A DNA stretch of 64,000 nt. Source: Schistosoma mansoni (lineage: Eukaryota > Platyhelminthes > Trematoda > Strigeidida > Schistosomatidae). A model generated the notes under the pieces. It did not search any database and was not told where the DNA came from. It saw nothing but the letters and a program-made list of their open reading frames with translations. Location: contig NC_031495.1 of NCBI RefSeq assembly GCF_000237925.1, forward strand, positions 41,568,210-41,632,209, written 5' to 3'. The translations under genes and the position numbers were made by a program. This document shows, in pieces, positions 50,845 through 61,414 of this stretch (its first letter is position 1; each line of letters opens with the position of its first letter).

Positions 50845-50960
50845 ATGTAATAGTTGCACAGATCTGTAGTTTGTTAGGTTGTAGTAGTTTCAATGATGTG
50901 CTGCCAACCTTACTTAATAGTTTAAAAGTAACTGAATCGTGTGCAATGGATGCCAACTAA
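50845..50960 (+). CDS. candidate C-terminal exon, unknown product
   Basis: After a good acceptor (AACCTTACAG) the + strand reads VIVAQICSLLGCSSFNDVLP, then TLLNSLKVTESCAMDAN, then TAA. It looks like an amphipathic C-terminal helix pair, loosely like the end of CEP70-type centrosomal proteins as I recall them; that is too weak to name it. The open frame upstream of the acceptor (50451-50844) is phenylalanine/cysteine-rich and reads like T-rich noncoding DNA. No partner exons were found. Confidence 0.22.
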
Positions 50961-51303
50961 GTTATAAGGATAGCATTCAGCACACATGATCAAGTGAAAA
51001 TGTAAGAACATTTTCTTGAAGTTGATTTTGTCGATTATGTATACAGTACTAGCAGAATGAAGTGGAAAGTATTCTTCCTTTCTAATATCACCTGTGATTT
51101 CGTTTTTCGGCGAATTCTGAGTTATCCTGATTAGCACTAGTCTCACAGAAACGTTTGTGATGATTAGTACAGGATGCATCATATCTGTGAAAGACGAATA
51201 CATTATGGCTATGGATAGAATGATATATTTAATGGGCTACACTAGAGTGACCGCGCCTGCAAGGCTTAGTCAAAGTATGTCGTCACATCGATTCTTCCCA
51301 CGT

Positions 51304-51729
51304 TCACCATTGCCGACCTTCTTCAATTGTTAAATGTTGAATGTCCATCTTCTCATTATTCTTGTGCTCAGCTTCGAGAATCATGATTAGTATATATAGT
51401 AGACTTGTTAGCGTGTGCAACAATATTAACCGGATGAAGTGCAAACGCAACCGGGTTGCAGATTTCAATGGCCATATTGTAAATCTGGATAAATATCCAT
51501 GTTGAAAATTCGCATGAACAAGTGTCACATAAATTATTCCACAAAGGTTCTTCGGCAAATTTGTGTGAAGGATAAACATATGGCGAACATAAAAAAAGTA
51601 TTCACAAGCGTTTGTTTGTTTCATTGAAGGACTTAATGCCTCTCTTAGGTCGACTGCGTAAAATGAGCTTCTAGTTTGTAGAGACTGTAAAACAAATAAT
51701 ACGATGTACGTAAGAAAATAGCGTGCCAT
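51304..51729 (-). CDS. candidate small secreted or membrane protein, single exon
   Basis: An uninterrupted 141-residue minus-strand frame from an ATG at 51729 (stop at 51304). It begins like a signal peptide: MARYFLTYIVLFVLQSLQ followed by TRSSF. A second hydrophobic helix lies near the C-terminus (LRLHFIRLILLHTLTSLLYI), followed by a hydrophilic tail, HKNNEKMDIQHLTIEEGRQW. No family is recognised and no introns were detected. A chance ORF of this length in AT-rich DNA is possible. Confidence 0.35.
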   Translation of the reverse strand: MARYFLTYIVLFVLQSLQTRSSFYAVDLREALSPSMKQTNACEYFFYVRHMFILHTNLPKNLCGIIYVTLVHANFQHGYLSRFTIWPLKSATRLRLHFIRLILLHTLTSLLYILIMILEAEHKNNEKMDIQHLTIEEGRQW

Positions 51730-53529
51730 CACTAGTGTTCTTTGTGGACGGTACTCATGATCCTATATTAGAAGCAAACAACGGGATTTTCACACACCGT
51801 GTATTTTAAACGTGCCAAATAGCATGTAAGGCATTCCCTTATTTACAGTTGCTGGACTTCATGGGTATGTTTATGTGATCTTTGTCTTAGTTAAGGGTGC
51901 TTCAGGAAATAGACTTGGGTCGCCAGTGAAAATTAAGACCAGAATGTTTCGGCTTTCCCATATCTAAACAATAGAGAAAATTATGTCGTATCGTCTTTTC
52001 CTTGAAAGAATCATAAACTGACGGCATTTCCACGATTGACGACCTCTGAATTATATTCCAGGGTGACGTTCATGTAATTTAAGTGATTAGCATGTTCTGG
52101 AGCATTGCTGGTTTCGATAACATTCACCGTAACAATATAATGATCTCCCACACAGAAAGTTTATTTTTTCTTTTCAGGCTGACGTTAAAGTCAAACCGGA
52201 TAATCCTGCCAAACTAACATTTTTGGTGCTTCATGTATATCTGCTGTATATTAATATTTCATTCCTATTTTTAGTCTCTTTGTGTTCTGCTGCAAAAATT
52301 AAAACGCTTTTCTTGATACGGTAAATACATACCTATCTGCTATGACGACGATAAGAGGGAGTGTGACATGTTTGGCCAGAATGTCGCCGTGCGTTTATAC
52401 AGAAGCCTATTGAGAGCGTAGATCAGTGTACTGTGCCTACTTCATCATAGGTGCACTCGAGGCAATGCTCGCACATCATAGGGTACAATAAATGTATATC
52501 GAATCAGCATTCATGTGAGGATTCCACTTACAACCATAGTCCTTGTTTTTTTCTGATACTAAAGGATAAGACAAGTAACCTATGCTTTATGGAATTGATT
52601 GCGAAACTAAAGTAAACATTCAGCCAGCTTTCAAAAAAACTCAAGAGAGGCTGCTCTTACTTCAGTATTTTACGGGTAGTTCCATTGTGATAAGAATCGC
52701 AAATGACATTTCCAGTAGTCAGAAAATACTTTAATGTTGATCCGTAGCTAACCTCATTTTGATTAAGACACGGGACGCTTATCTCCTAGGACAGTACACT
52801 GCCTTTTTTAGAAAAGTAACGACAAAGCCAACCGATGATTCAGCCGACAATGTTAACGTTGAGGAAATTGTTTAAACTCCCTTCAAGTATAATTATTATT
52901 TTTGAGTAAACCGAATTATACTACAGACAAGAATGCTAAACTGAGTTGTCGTAATTAATGTTTGATCTGAACAAACGCTTTATTCAAAATAGCCTGATAT
53001 AGATAATTAGGCCTAAAAACCCAACAAATAAACCGGAAATTATTGAGACTTCCCTAACACTCATGAACGATATTGCTTCAAGACCGAAGAAAACAGTCAT
53101 TCAGGCATCAATATATGGTTGCGAGTACAATTACCGGAAACATAATTAGCCTCAAACCTTTCTTCATTATTCACTGATTGAATACTTTAAAGGAACCACG
53201 ACTATTATTAGGTTTTTTAGAACCTGGTGTATCATTACAGCATGCAGTGCACGTGTCTGGTGCGACGTAGTCTAATAGGATAATAAAATTTTCAATCATA
53301 GTAAATTTCATAGGATCATCTAATTTTTAACTAAAGTTACGGTAATTCACAACAAATTCATTGACATCACGGACGTAAACATTGCCCTGATTCTGGCCTA
53401 CAATACGCTTAGTTCACGTAGCATCTCTGAGTTTACCTCCACTAGATAGTGTCTCCTAACCACACATTACTTGGACCCGAACATACTGTAACTGAGTATG
53501 TTTACACTGAACAATTGAAGCAGTTAGAA
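51730..53529. other. intergenic stretch, nothing recognised
   Basis: AT-rich DNA with stops in all frames. I saw no element ends or exon series. Confidence 0.45.
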
Positions 53530-53960
53530 GCAGTTAGCCGAAAACAATGCCTTGTATAGCACCAGTGATTATTGGTTGAGATGTAAGTGTTGCTAAGTGA
53601 ATTTTCGTTATTTGTGATCTGTTAGAGAAAAGATTTAATCTATCACAATGCTGTTGTCAATTTTGATGGACTTGGACCCGTTATATGGGGGGTTATGAGG
53701 TGTCTTATCAGAAGATAAATTGATATCATCAGTTAATTTAGGTCAGGGATGCGAAAAACCTCATTAAGAAAATCCATCAGCTATGTAGTTCAGGACCTCG
53801 TTGGTGTGATGAAGCTGCTCTGTGAGGTTCCGATTGGGCCTCCCCCAAGTAGATGACCAAATATTCGATATCTAATCTTTTTTCCATAATGCGTAATATA
53901 ACTAGGGTTACATTTGCCGGTCAATAGTTTTGACTAGGGTTTTAGGTTCAAATTTGTGTT
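53530..53960 (-). mobile_element. decayed CR1-like LINE reverse-transcriptase remnant
   Basis: Minus-strand text near 53632-53537 reads FSNRSQITKIHLATLTSQ, then PIITGAIQGIVFG. This is a recognisable decay product of the CR1 block with NRSQRV..and GVPQGSVLGP. The part up to 53960 may continue the same RT but is barely readable. It has many stops and is older than the other LINE copies in the window. Confidence 0.35.
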
Positions 53961-54973
53961 TTGGGTCCAACATACGTTACATATAAGGTTTCAGGGAGTG
54001 CTGCGGCCTCCAAGAATAGTGCAGAGATTCTCATTAATGACGTCAGCATGCCCAACCTAACCATTTTATAAAGAATTGGCGGGGTCTTAGAGATTTGAAA
54101 TGGTGTCGGGATTATGTGTTTTGATGTTAGTGTCGATATTATTGAAATCAAAGTAAATACTATTAGAATTACTTTGACAGGTGCAACTGATATCCATATC
54201 TGGGAACGAGATATATTCACATTTTTTGCTGACCACTCGATTGATCATGGATGACTTTGTTGTCACTATACGTAACGCCACCATACAATATGGAGTGAAT
54301 ATTATAATCCGCATTCTTACTTTGGGGCTTTTCTAGCAGGGTATAGAGGTTTCGCAATTAGGTACAACAGGGAGAGCAGCATGTTCCCCTGGTTTTTTGT
54401 GCTTTTTATGCGCTTACGTGAAAGGTATATTTAAACCAAGATTCTGGATTCCAGAAAAGATGTCTGTTTAATGTGAGTTTAAGAATCAGACATCATAAAT
54501 AAGTAACGCTGTCTTTTTTTAGGCGAATAAGACATCTTTTGCTGTAAATTTCAGTGTCAGATGTGTCTTTGTTAAGAAATTAGTCATTAATGATAAAATA
54601 TCAGATTCACCTTGGAGTGAAAACCAGAAAAACAGTCATAACTTGTCGCGTGGAGCGATAGACAGTTTTGTGGCAGCGAAATCCTGACCTCCGTAACATG
54701 ATTGTGGTGACCTTATGCTAGTGTTTCCTCAACCAGAACATTACATTGTGAGGCACACTACAAATTCTGGTGAGATTCTACTCCGAGATTTATGTTTTTT
54801 GATCCTTTCCTCAGTTCCCAAAAGATTCTGAGATCTAAATTTCGGTTCCATCGATACGCAACCGTGCTCCAATTCAATACACAAGACGATTAATAGTCTG
54901 TCCTGATCACAAGGCTTAATAATCAAAAAGCCTTTTCAAGAGGACGCACTAAATAAAAATATCAACATCCCAG

Positions 54974-55268
54974 TTCTTATGCCATCTTAAAGTCATGGTT
55001 TGAGACCACTGTGGTTGAAGCTGTCGCTGAAGGAGAACAGATTCAAGGTCTTCCACGCTACGTCCGACACTATTTGAATCGGCAAGAACCATATGACTCT
55101 CTTTATCTCTTCGCAAGTATTATGGAATCAGGAAGAGCTGTCCTCCCACAGTATCACTTGCGTGACACGAAGTCCGAAGAGAAGAAAGACCTATCCATAG
55201 CAGAACTCCACGTGAATATTAAAATTTTGACAGTGGCTATCCTCAAGATGCTAGAAATTACTGAATGA
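54974..55268 (+). CDS. candidate terminal exon, unknown product
   Basis: From a possible acceptor (CAACATCCCAG) the + strand stays open for 97 residues to TGA: SYAILKSWFETTVVEAVAEG, GEQIQGLPRYVRHYLNRQEP, YDSLYLFASIMESGRAVLP, then a charged stretch (DTKSEEKKDLSIAELHVNI) ending ILKMLEITE. The composition is protein-like and no transposon motif is seen. No ATG starts the frame, so it would need an upstream exon, which I could not find. It may also be a fragment of a lost gene. Confidence 0.3.
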
Positions 55269-55586
55269 GAACTACGTCACTATAACCGTTAACATCCAGC
55301 TCACATAGAATGGTGTCTCGCATCTGGATAACGTGTGATAAGATTATTGTCTGGGTCAGTATTAAGTGCATTTATCCCTACTACTAGAATAATAGAGTTA
55401 ACTCAAAATTGTGGAATTGTCATGATGTGAATACCCAATCTATAAGACCTTATTTGGAAGTCACTCCACTGCATATACTATGACTAGTCTTATTGTGAAA
55501 GTCATTAATATCATGATTCGAACTTGAGAGAAACACGTGTGAATTGAGGATAGGATAATGTGTATGATATGGAAAGCAATAAGTTG

Positions 55587-55910
55587 TGTAGCGGTAAACA
55601 AATCCCAAAATTAACAGTTCTACTAGCCTTCGGCATTTGACGCTGACCTGATTACTTTTAATGGATACATCTAGCTGAAGGCGCTCGGTAACGCTCCCAT
55701 ACCATATCACGAGTGGGTATGCCCTGCTATGTATCTCATACATTCGTTAGTCAGTTTAGATCAAACACTGCCTAAGATATCGATAGTCCTTCAGATATAA
55801 CTTCGAACCTCTTTACATCTGATTTCAGACTTAACTGGGCTGGCACACTTGCATTACGAAGGTGTTACTGGTAAAGGCGTTGCCAAACTACATATAATTG
55901 TAGGATCTTT
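55587..55910 (+). mobile_element. decayed solo LTR related to the CsRn1-type element
   Basis: A stretch of about 324 bp aligns along its length with the 326-bp LTR at 11315: TGTAGCGGTAAACAAATCCC, then CATTTGACGCTGACC, TAGCTGAAGGCGCTCGGT, CCATATCACG and GAAGGTGTTACTGGTA in the same order. Similarity is far lower than between the two LTRs of the young element, so this is an old insertion or a sister family. No internal region follows, so it looks like a solo LTR left by recombination. Ends are approximate. Confidence 0.7.
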
Positions 55911-58900
55911 GGTTACATAGTGTAACCACGTTTGCATGCTCGAGCTATGCCATACTGATCAAGTAATCCCGCGTTCACCATCTCTGATCCTTTTTGTGGC
56001 GATAAAACTGAGTGTAATTATTCTCAATTATTGTATGCTGGGCTTGAAGGACAGTATGGTTGAGAACCAGTACCACTAATGTGCTACATACACTCTGTTC
56101 CTTAAAATACTGGGATAGGACTCTTTAAGTTCTTCACTGTCACTGTTTTCATTTACTACCCAAGAACTCATGAAAAATTCCTATCTTCAAAAGGAACATT
56201 TCCAAAATAGTGCAAGTAAAAAGGTACACAGACTAGAATTTAAATCCTACTCACATTTCTCAAAAGCTTTCAACTTACAGTTATTAAAATATAGGAGGGT
56301 CTGTTCATAGTCTAACACTTTTTTCATAGTTTTCCGGACTTAAGTAGCCCACCGCTTCGTTTTCGTGGTACATCACACCTAACAGGATATTCCTCAAAGA
56401 CAGAACACGACAGTGCTAGCACAAAAACAGTACAAACGTTCCTGCCGTTTGAGTCAAGGATGTGTAAATGTACATTAATAAAACAGTCTCTGCTGATATT
56501 TTTAAAAGCAAGCTCAAGGAGCACTTCAGTTCTGTAGGTAGATCGTAGGATTACTGATTTTCACTCCTTGATCACTTTTGGCATTAACTATATTGTTCTG
56601 TCCCCAGTTTCTGGGAGAAATGTCAAAAGGATTATTTTCTCCGCAATCAAGATCCAAATACTACAGTTTAGGCATGAATCTCAATGGACAAACAGTTCCC
56701 CATTTCTGGCAAGCCATATTTGAATCGAGGTTAGCACTTTAATTATTGGCTGATATTGAAGATACCATCAGTATTGTTGTTTGGCAACTGTTTACCAGTA
56801 ACACCTATAATCGAATCGCGCCCACCCAGTAAAATCATAAGTCAGAAGGTTGGAAGATATATTTGATTTGTTATCAATATATCGAGGAGTGACTGTTCTA
56901 ATCTGGCTAATGATCGTAGGAGATGTTTCCCACGCCGTTCTGTAACGTGATCTAGTACGGATGCATGACCGGGTCCTCAATATTTCAATTATTCCACATT
57001 CTTGAGGGACTGTAACAAGAACTTTATCTGTTGTCACACAAGAACTCTCTCCCATTAACCAATGCAACTTCTCTGTTACTACTTGGGATAGTTTTAAAGA
57101 TTGAAAAGGAAGGTCAAGTGAAGTGCGCGATCCTAGTTTCGGTGTGTATTTGAATCTCAGTTCAACCTGTATTAGTTTTTCGATATAGGCGTTGTCGAAA
57201 AGTCATGCCACTGGTTCTCACTCACATGTTACATGTTGTCGAGGATTATTGATGTCGTTATTTATAAGTTGTTCACAGCATTTTTCCTTCACACGTCAAT
57301 TTTCGTAATTTTTATGCTTGTTGCATAGCGTTTATTCCAGCTTATTAGCAGCTTGACGTATTTGTTGCTCACAACCTGAGTGAATGTTTAGCAATCCTAC
57401 TTTAGTTATTTGTAACAATGCAAACTCAAGCAAGTGAAATTCACCACTTATCAATTAAAAAATAAACCGAAACCAGAGTTTCAAGCAAAAATAAGCTCTA
57501 AAATCATTTACATATGAATCACCTCCTTAGTTATGGTAGTAATGAACATGGTTGTTGGTAGTTGTTTATAAATTGTAGATTTAAGCAATTGGGCGTTGAT
57601 CTTTTTATGAATATTATATAACTTACTAATATACGGCCGTAAACAGTTCTGTTCATTATAAGTATTATCGTTTTCGCCCGGACTGGTATATTATTACGCA
57701 AGGTATCTGAGAAAGAAAGATTATATGAGTAGCATTTGACTTTGATGGCCTTTTCTGTTTGCTTTCTGAACATTTTCAGGAATTGTGTATAACATTACTG
57801 AGTGCTACATAAATTAGCCAAATATTCTTCATAAGTGAAGCGATGCGTGTTTGTTTTGAGTATGGTAACTAAAACATCTCGTGGCTAATACTAGTTTTGA
57901 TGTCTGTTATAGGGTTAACAAATAAATTTCAACAGAATTCGAAATCACTGACCAAATCATAAACAAAGTTTGATGCATGTTGACAGGTAATATCTAAAAA
58001 GTGCTTATCAGTTATTTCATTATGTGTAAATAGTGATTTGCTAATGGTATTGTGAACGTTGTGATTGGGTTTTATCGGGTCTCATATTACTAATTAAAGT
58101 TTTTGAATCCGTTTATTTGGTGCCTGCAGTTTGTTAACACCAAATAATTAGATGAAATTCTAGAAGGGTTAGAAAGTAAAACACTTATAGGTACATCCTA
58201 TCAGCTGCTATTTCATTTGGTTATTGAATTTGATGCTGATAATGAAGGTTAATAGTTTGTTTTACGGCTGATTTGTCGTTTTTCAGAATTGCATTGAGTA
58301 AGCTAGAAAGCTATCCATACGTTTTCTGTTATACAACTCAGAGTATCTTTGACTGTTAATTTGTCCTCAATACGCTGTTTTGTGGACTTCAACAAATTTT
58401 AAACAAGGACAGTGAGGTTCCTTAGGGTAATTGGTATACCAGGTTAAGTTACGACGCAACAAAAGCGCCAAATTGTACACTACAAAACAGTGAAAGCTAA
58501 ATTAACGCTTTTCTCATTGATTTTGCGAATTTACTGCAGCAAAACACGACTCAAATATGAGAAAACCCGATATTCTTGCAATGTACTTCAGTAGTGTAGC
58601 GACTGAACGTTGGAAGAAAATTTGACGACCACACTTGTACCTATTAATGTTACAACTCAAAAAACCGTTCTGACGAGCTAGTTTGCAGCTATTGTTTGGC
58701 CCTTCTCGGCCTTTTTGTTACTTTAACAAAAGTACATAATTTTGCAAGGGCGTAGAATATGGGTTCGGTTTTCCTAATCACCAGTAAGTCCTGCTAATTA
58801 CGACAAGGAACTAGTTAGTTATTTGACATTGCAATTACTAATAACCTTCGCAATATATCACTAAGGTTCCCACTTTTACGACCTATAATTCTCTGATCTG

Positions 58901-59105
58901 AGCTGATTTTTTATAGCATTAGTTGTAAACTCAAAAGCTATTTAGAGAAGACTTACATATGTAAGCCTTCTATATATATTAGTTCATAAACACAGCTTGC
59001 GTGTTAAATATACCTAAACTAATGTGAAAACTCACCTATTTTAATTATCATGATGGATTCGTTTCTTTAATAGAAGCCTAAACTACTGCCTTCTCATTTA
59101 TTTAG
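55911..59105. other. intergenic stretch upstream of RNASEH2C
   Basis: AT-rich. A short + strand stretch near 56610-56650 resembles part of the ORF1/ORF2 junction of the CR1-like LINE at 45590, perhaps a scrap of that family. Otherwise nothing is recognised. A small 5' exon of RNASEH2C could be hidden here. Confidence 0.4.
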
Positions 59106-59127
59106 GTCTTTTAAATCTACCTTAACA

Positions 59128-59528
59128 ATGATCGCGCATTGGATGCCTTGTAAAATTGAAGCAAACGGGATGAAAGTAAATTCCGAACTTCAGTGTTCTG
59201 AAACTTTGAAGTAATTTGTATTTGTATAACACTTGTCGTTTCCTATTTCAGCGATGAACCTGGTGCATTAAGTAATCATGTACTACTTTCAAATTTCCGT
59301 GGTAGACCATTACGAGGGGTTCAACTCAGTTTCCCTAACAATTACTCACCAGTGGTTGTTCACCATAGTAGTGTCGTGTCAGACGTTGGAACAGAACCAA
59401 TAAAATTTGGGGCTAAGCTCGATAAAATAATCCTATGGAATTTGTCCACACCACCAAGATTCTCAGATCCTATACCATTATCTCTCACTTGGCTTCATTT
59501 GGCTAGTATTTTGCATTCAAGCTCCTAG
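59128..59528 (+). CDS. RNASEH2C: ribonuclease H2 subunit C
   Basis: Non-catalytic subunit of the RNase H2 heterotrimer, which removes ribonucleotides from nuclear DNA and cleaves RNA:DNA hybrids. It pairs with subunit B to hold the catalytic A subunit. Exons: 59128-59210 (or from the acceptor at 59105) and 59252-59528, joined over a 41-nt GT/AG intron in phase; from the ATG this gives 119 residues. Recognisable blocks are WMPCKIE (human LLPCEV), FRGRPLRG at 43-50 (human FRGRCLRG), and the C-terminal KIILWNLSTPP..SLTWLHLASILH at 86-116 (human RFTLWGLETIPG..ALTWPSLAAAIHA). Human RNASEH2C has 164 residues, so a short upstream exon may supply more N-terminus: an acceptor (TTTATTTAG) precedes an open stretch from 59106. 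Identification rests on these spaced motifs. Confidence 0.8.
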
Positions 59529-60414
59529 TATTCGCTGATACATATTGTTCACACTTATTGTATGTCTTGTTATGCTGACGGCTAATGTTTTACATATCTG
59601 TACAACTAAACGAATGATGATCATACAAATATTTTTTTGTAACTGATTTTTTGACTTTATAAAGACAACCATTCTTTTTGAGTGGTCGTTTATTTAATTC
59701 AGGACTAAGCATCATATCGAGATATATAAATGTTAGCAAAACGTCACTTTTCACAAATATAAATGGGAATCATATTAAGTGTTCGATATACTAACGCAGA
59801 ACATTATCTAATTTCCTCTTTCATCATGTCGCGTATGTCATGTGTTGTTGAGATATTATTGTATTCCCATTACTAAACTGTCTTAACATGTTTTGATATT
59901 GGTTTGGATTTAGTCTTAATATCTGTCGAACACTGTTCAATTCAAACGTAGGTCTTTTATCCAACATTTGTTTACATTTCTATGACTTTTACGGTTATAA
60001 GTCCTTTGGATTATATGCGAAAAACGACTAACTGTCATTATCATACAGTGATAACTTGAAGTATATTATCGATCAGATCGAACTGATTGTTTTGAGATTA
60101 ATAGCTATATCGAACCAACCTACTATATCGACAGGTAATGGCGATGTGATTCAAGTATCAATCTGATGTGAATTATGTGTACAAATGTCCATAGCTATCC
60201 TCTGCATTACTACCTTAGCTAAATCCGTAAAAATAAGACAACAACGATATACAATTTTCTTAAGAATTATTGAGGCAACTCTGTATAATATATCGAAAGA
60301 TGTATTTATCAGATTACATTTAGAATATACTGTCCAATAAAGTATCGACGAAGAAAAGGCTGCCCGTACTGGTATGGTTCGATGAATATTATGAGAAGCT
60401 TGATAGGAGTATTT
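59529..60414. other. 3' flank of RNASEH2C, nothing else recognised
   Basis: AT-rich DNA. No canonical AATAAA was seen close to the RNASEH2C stop. The left limit of the following LINE is approximate. Confidence 0.4.
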
Positions 60415-61414
60415 GTTCTCTTAGTTTCTTAAGAATGAATGCCTGCGCTCCCACTGACTGCAGCCCGGATGAAGTGAAAGATGACTTCAAAAAGCTAAAC
60501 ACGAAGACATAGTACTCGTAACAGGTGACTTTAATGCCCAGGTAGGTAGCTTGAACCTAACAGAAAGACATTTAGGCGGGTATTACAGTATTCCGGTTCA
60601 GCGAACAGATAATAGTGACCGTCTGTTGCAACTGTGCTCAGACAATCGTTTATTTTTATCAAGCAGTAATTTTTAGCGTAAGGAGAGACATCGTCTAACA
60701 TGGCGACCCCCTGTATCAAACCAACGATGAACTGAAATAGACCATATTGCCATCAGTCATCGTTGGAGAGGCTCGTTCTGGAATACCAGTTTAGACTCCG
60801 ATTATGCTCTAATACGAGTATGCATTTACTTGCGCCTCACTGGACGCAGAAAAATCACACTAAGAAGACCTATTAGGATTGAACTGATGGACAAGGAAGC
60901 CATAAGTAAGTTCCAGGAACAACTGATGTAACACTTAGATAATTCAGAAAACGAGGCTGACCCAGATATTGGTTGGAAAGATATACGAACGGTTGTGGAA
61001 ACAGCAGCGGCATCTATTAGTGATTTAAACTATAAGGTTACGAAAAACCAATGAATTTCTACTGTCTATTGCACTGATGGGTTCTCGTAAACTCATTCCA
61101 TCAGGCTCTGAACACGATGAAGAGCGAAGACAAATCAGATCTAGGTTAACCAAAAGTCTAAGGAATGACTGTAAGTAGTAGTGGGCAACGAAAGCAAAAG
61201 AGATGGGAAAGGCGGTGACTGTAGGTAACATCAGACAACTCTTCAGACTAATAAAAGAAACTGGAATTAAGAAGTCGTGTTAGTGAAACGATATCGGGAA
61301 AAGACGACACTTATCAGCTTTCAGCCCAGACGTTTAGAAAGATGGGCGGAACACTTCAAGGAGCAGCTCAGCTGGCCTTCAGCTACTTTACAGCTACCCA
61401 CTATTCCCAAACAG
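60415..61414 (+). mobile_element. RTE family B LINE copy A, first part (5'-truncated)
   Basis: The + strand encodes, across several frames, the family B endonuclease from ACAPTDCSPDEVKDDF, through the QTERHLGG..RTDNSDRLLQLC region, RKERHRLTWRPP, SHRWRG and the linker ENEADPDIGWKDIRTVVETA..SDLNYKVTKNQ, to RRLERWAEHFKEQLSWPSAT and LQLPTIPKQ. There the coding order is cut by copy B, and it resumes at 63258. Many stops and frameshifts are present. Confidence 0.85.

Noticed and set aside
53948-54314. Minus-strand open frames as a membrane protein gene
   Set aside because: No splice-consistent structure, and the area adjoins a decayed LINE RT; more likely noise or LINE remnant.
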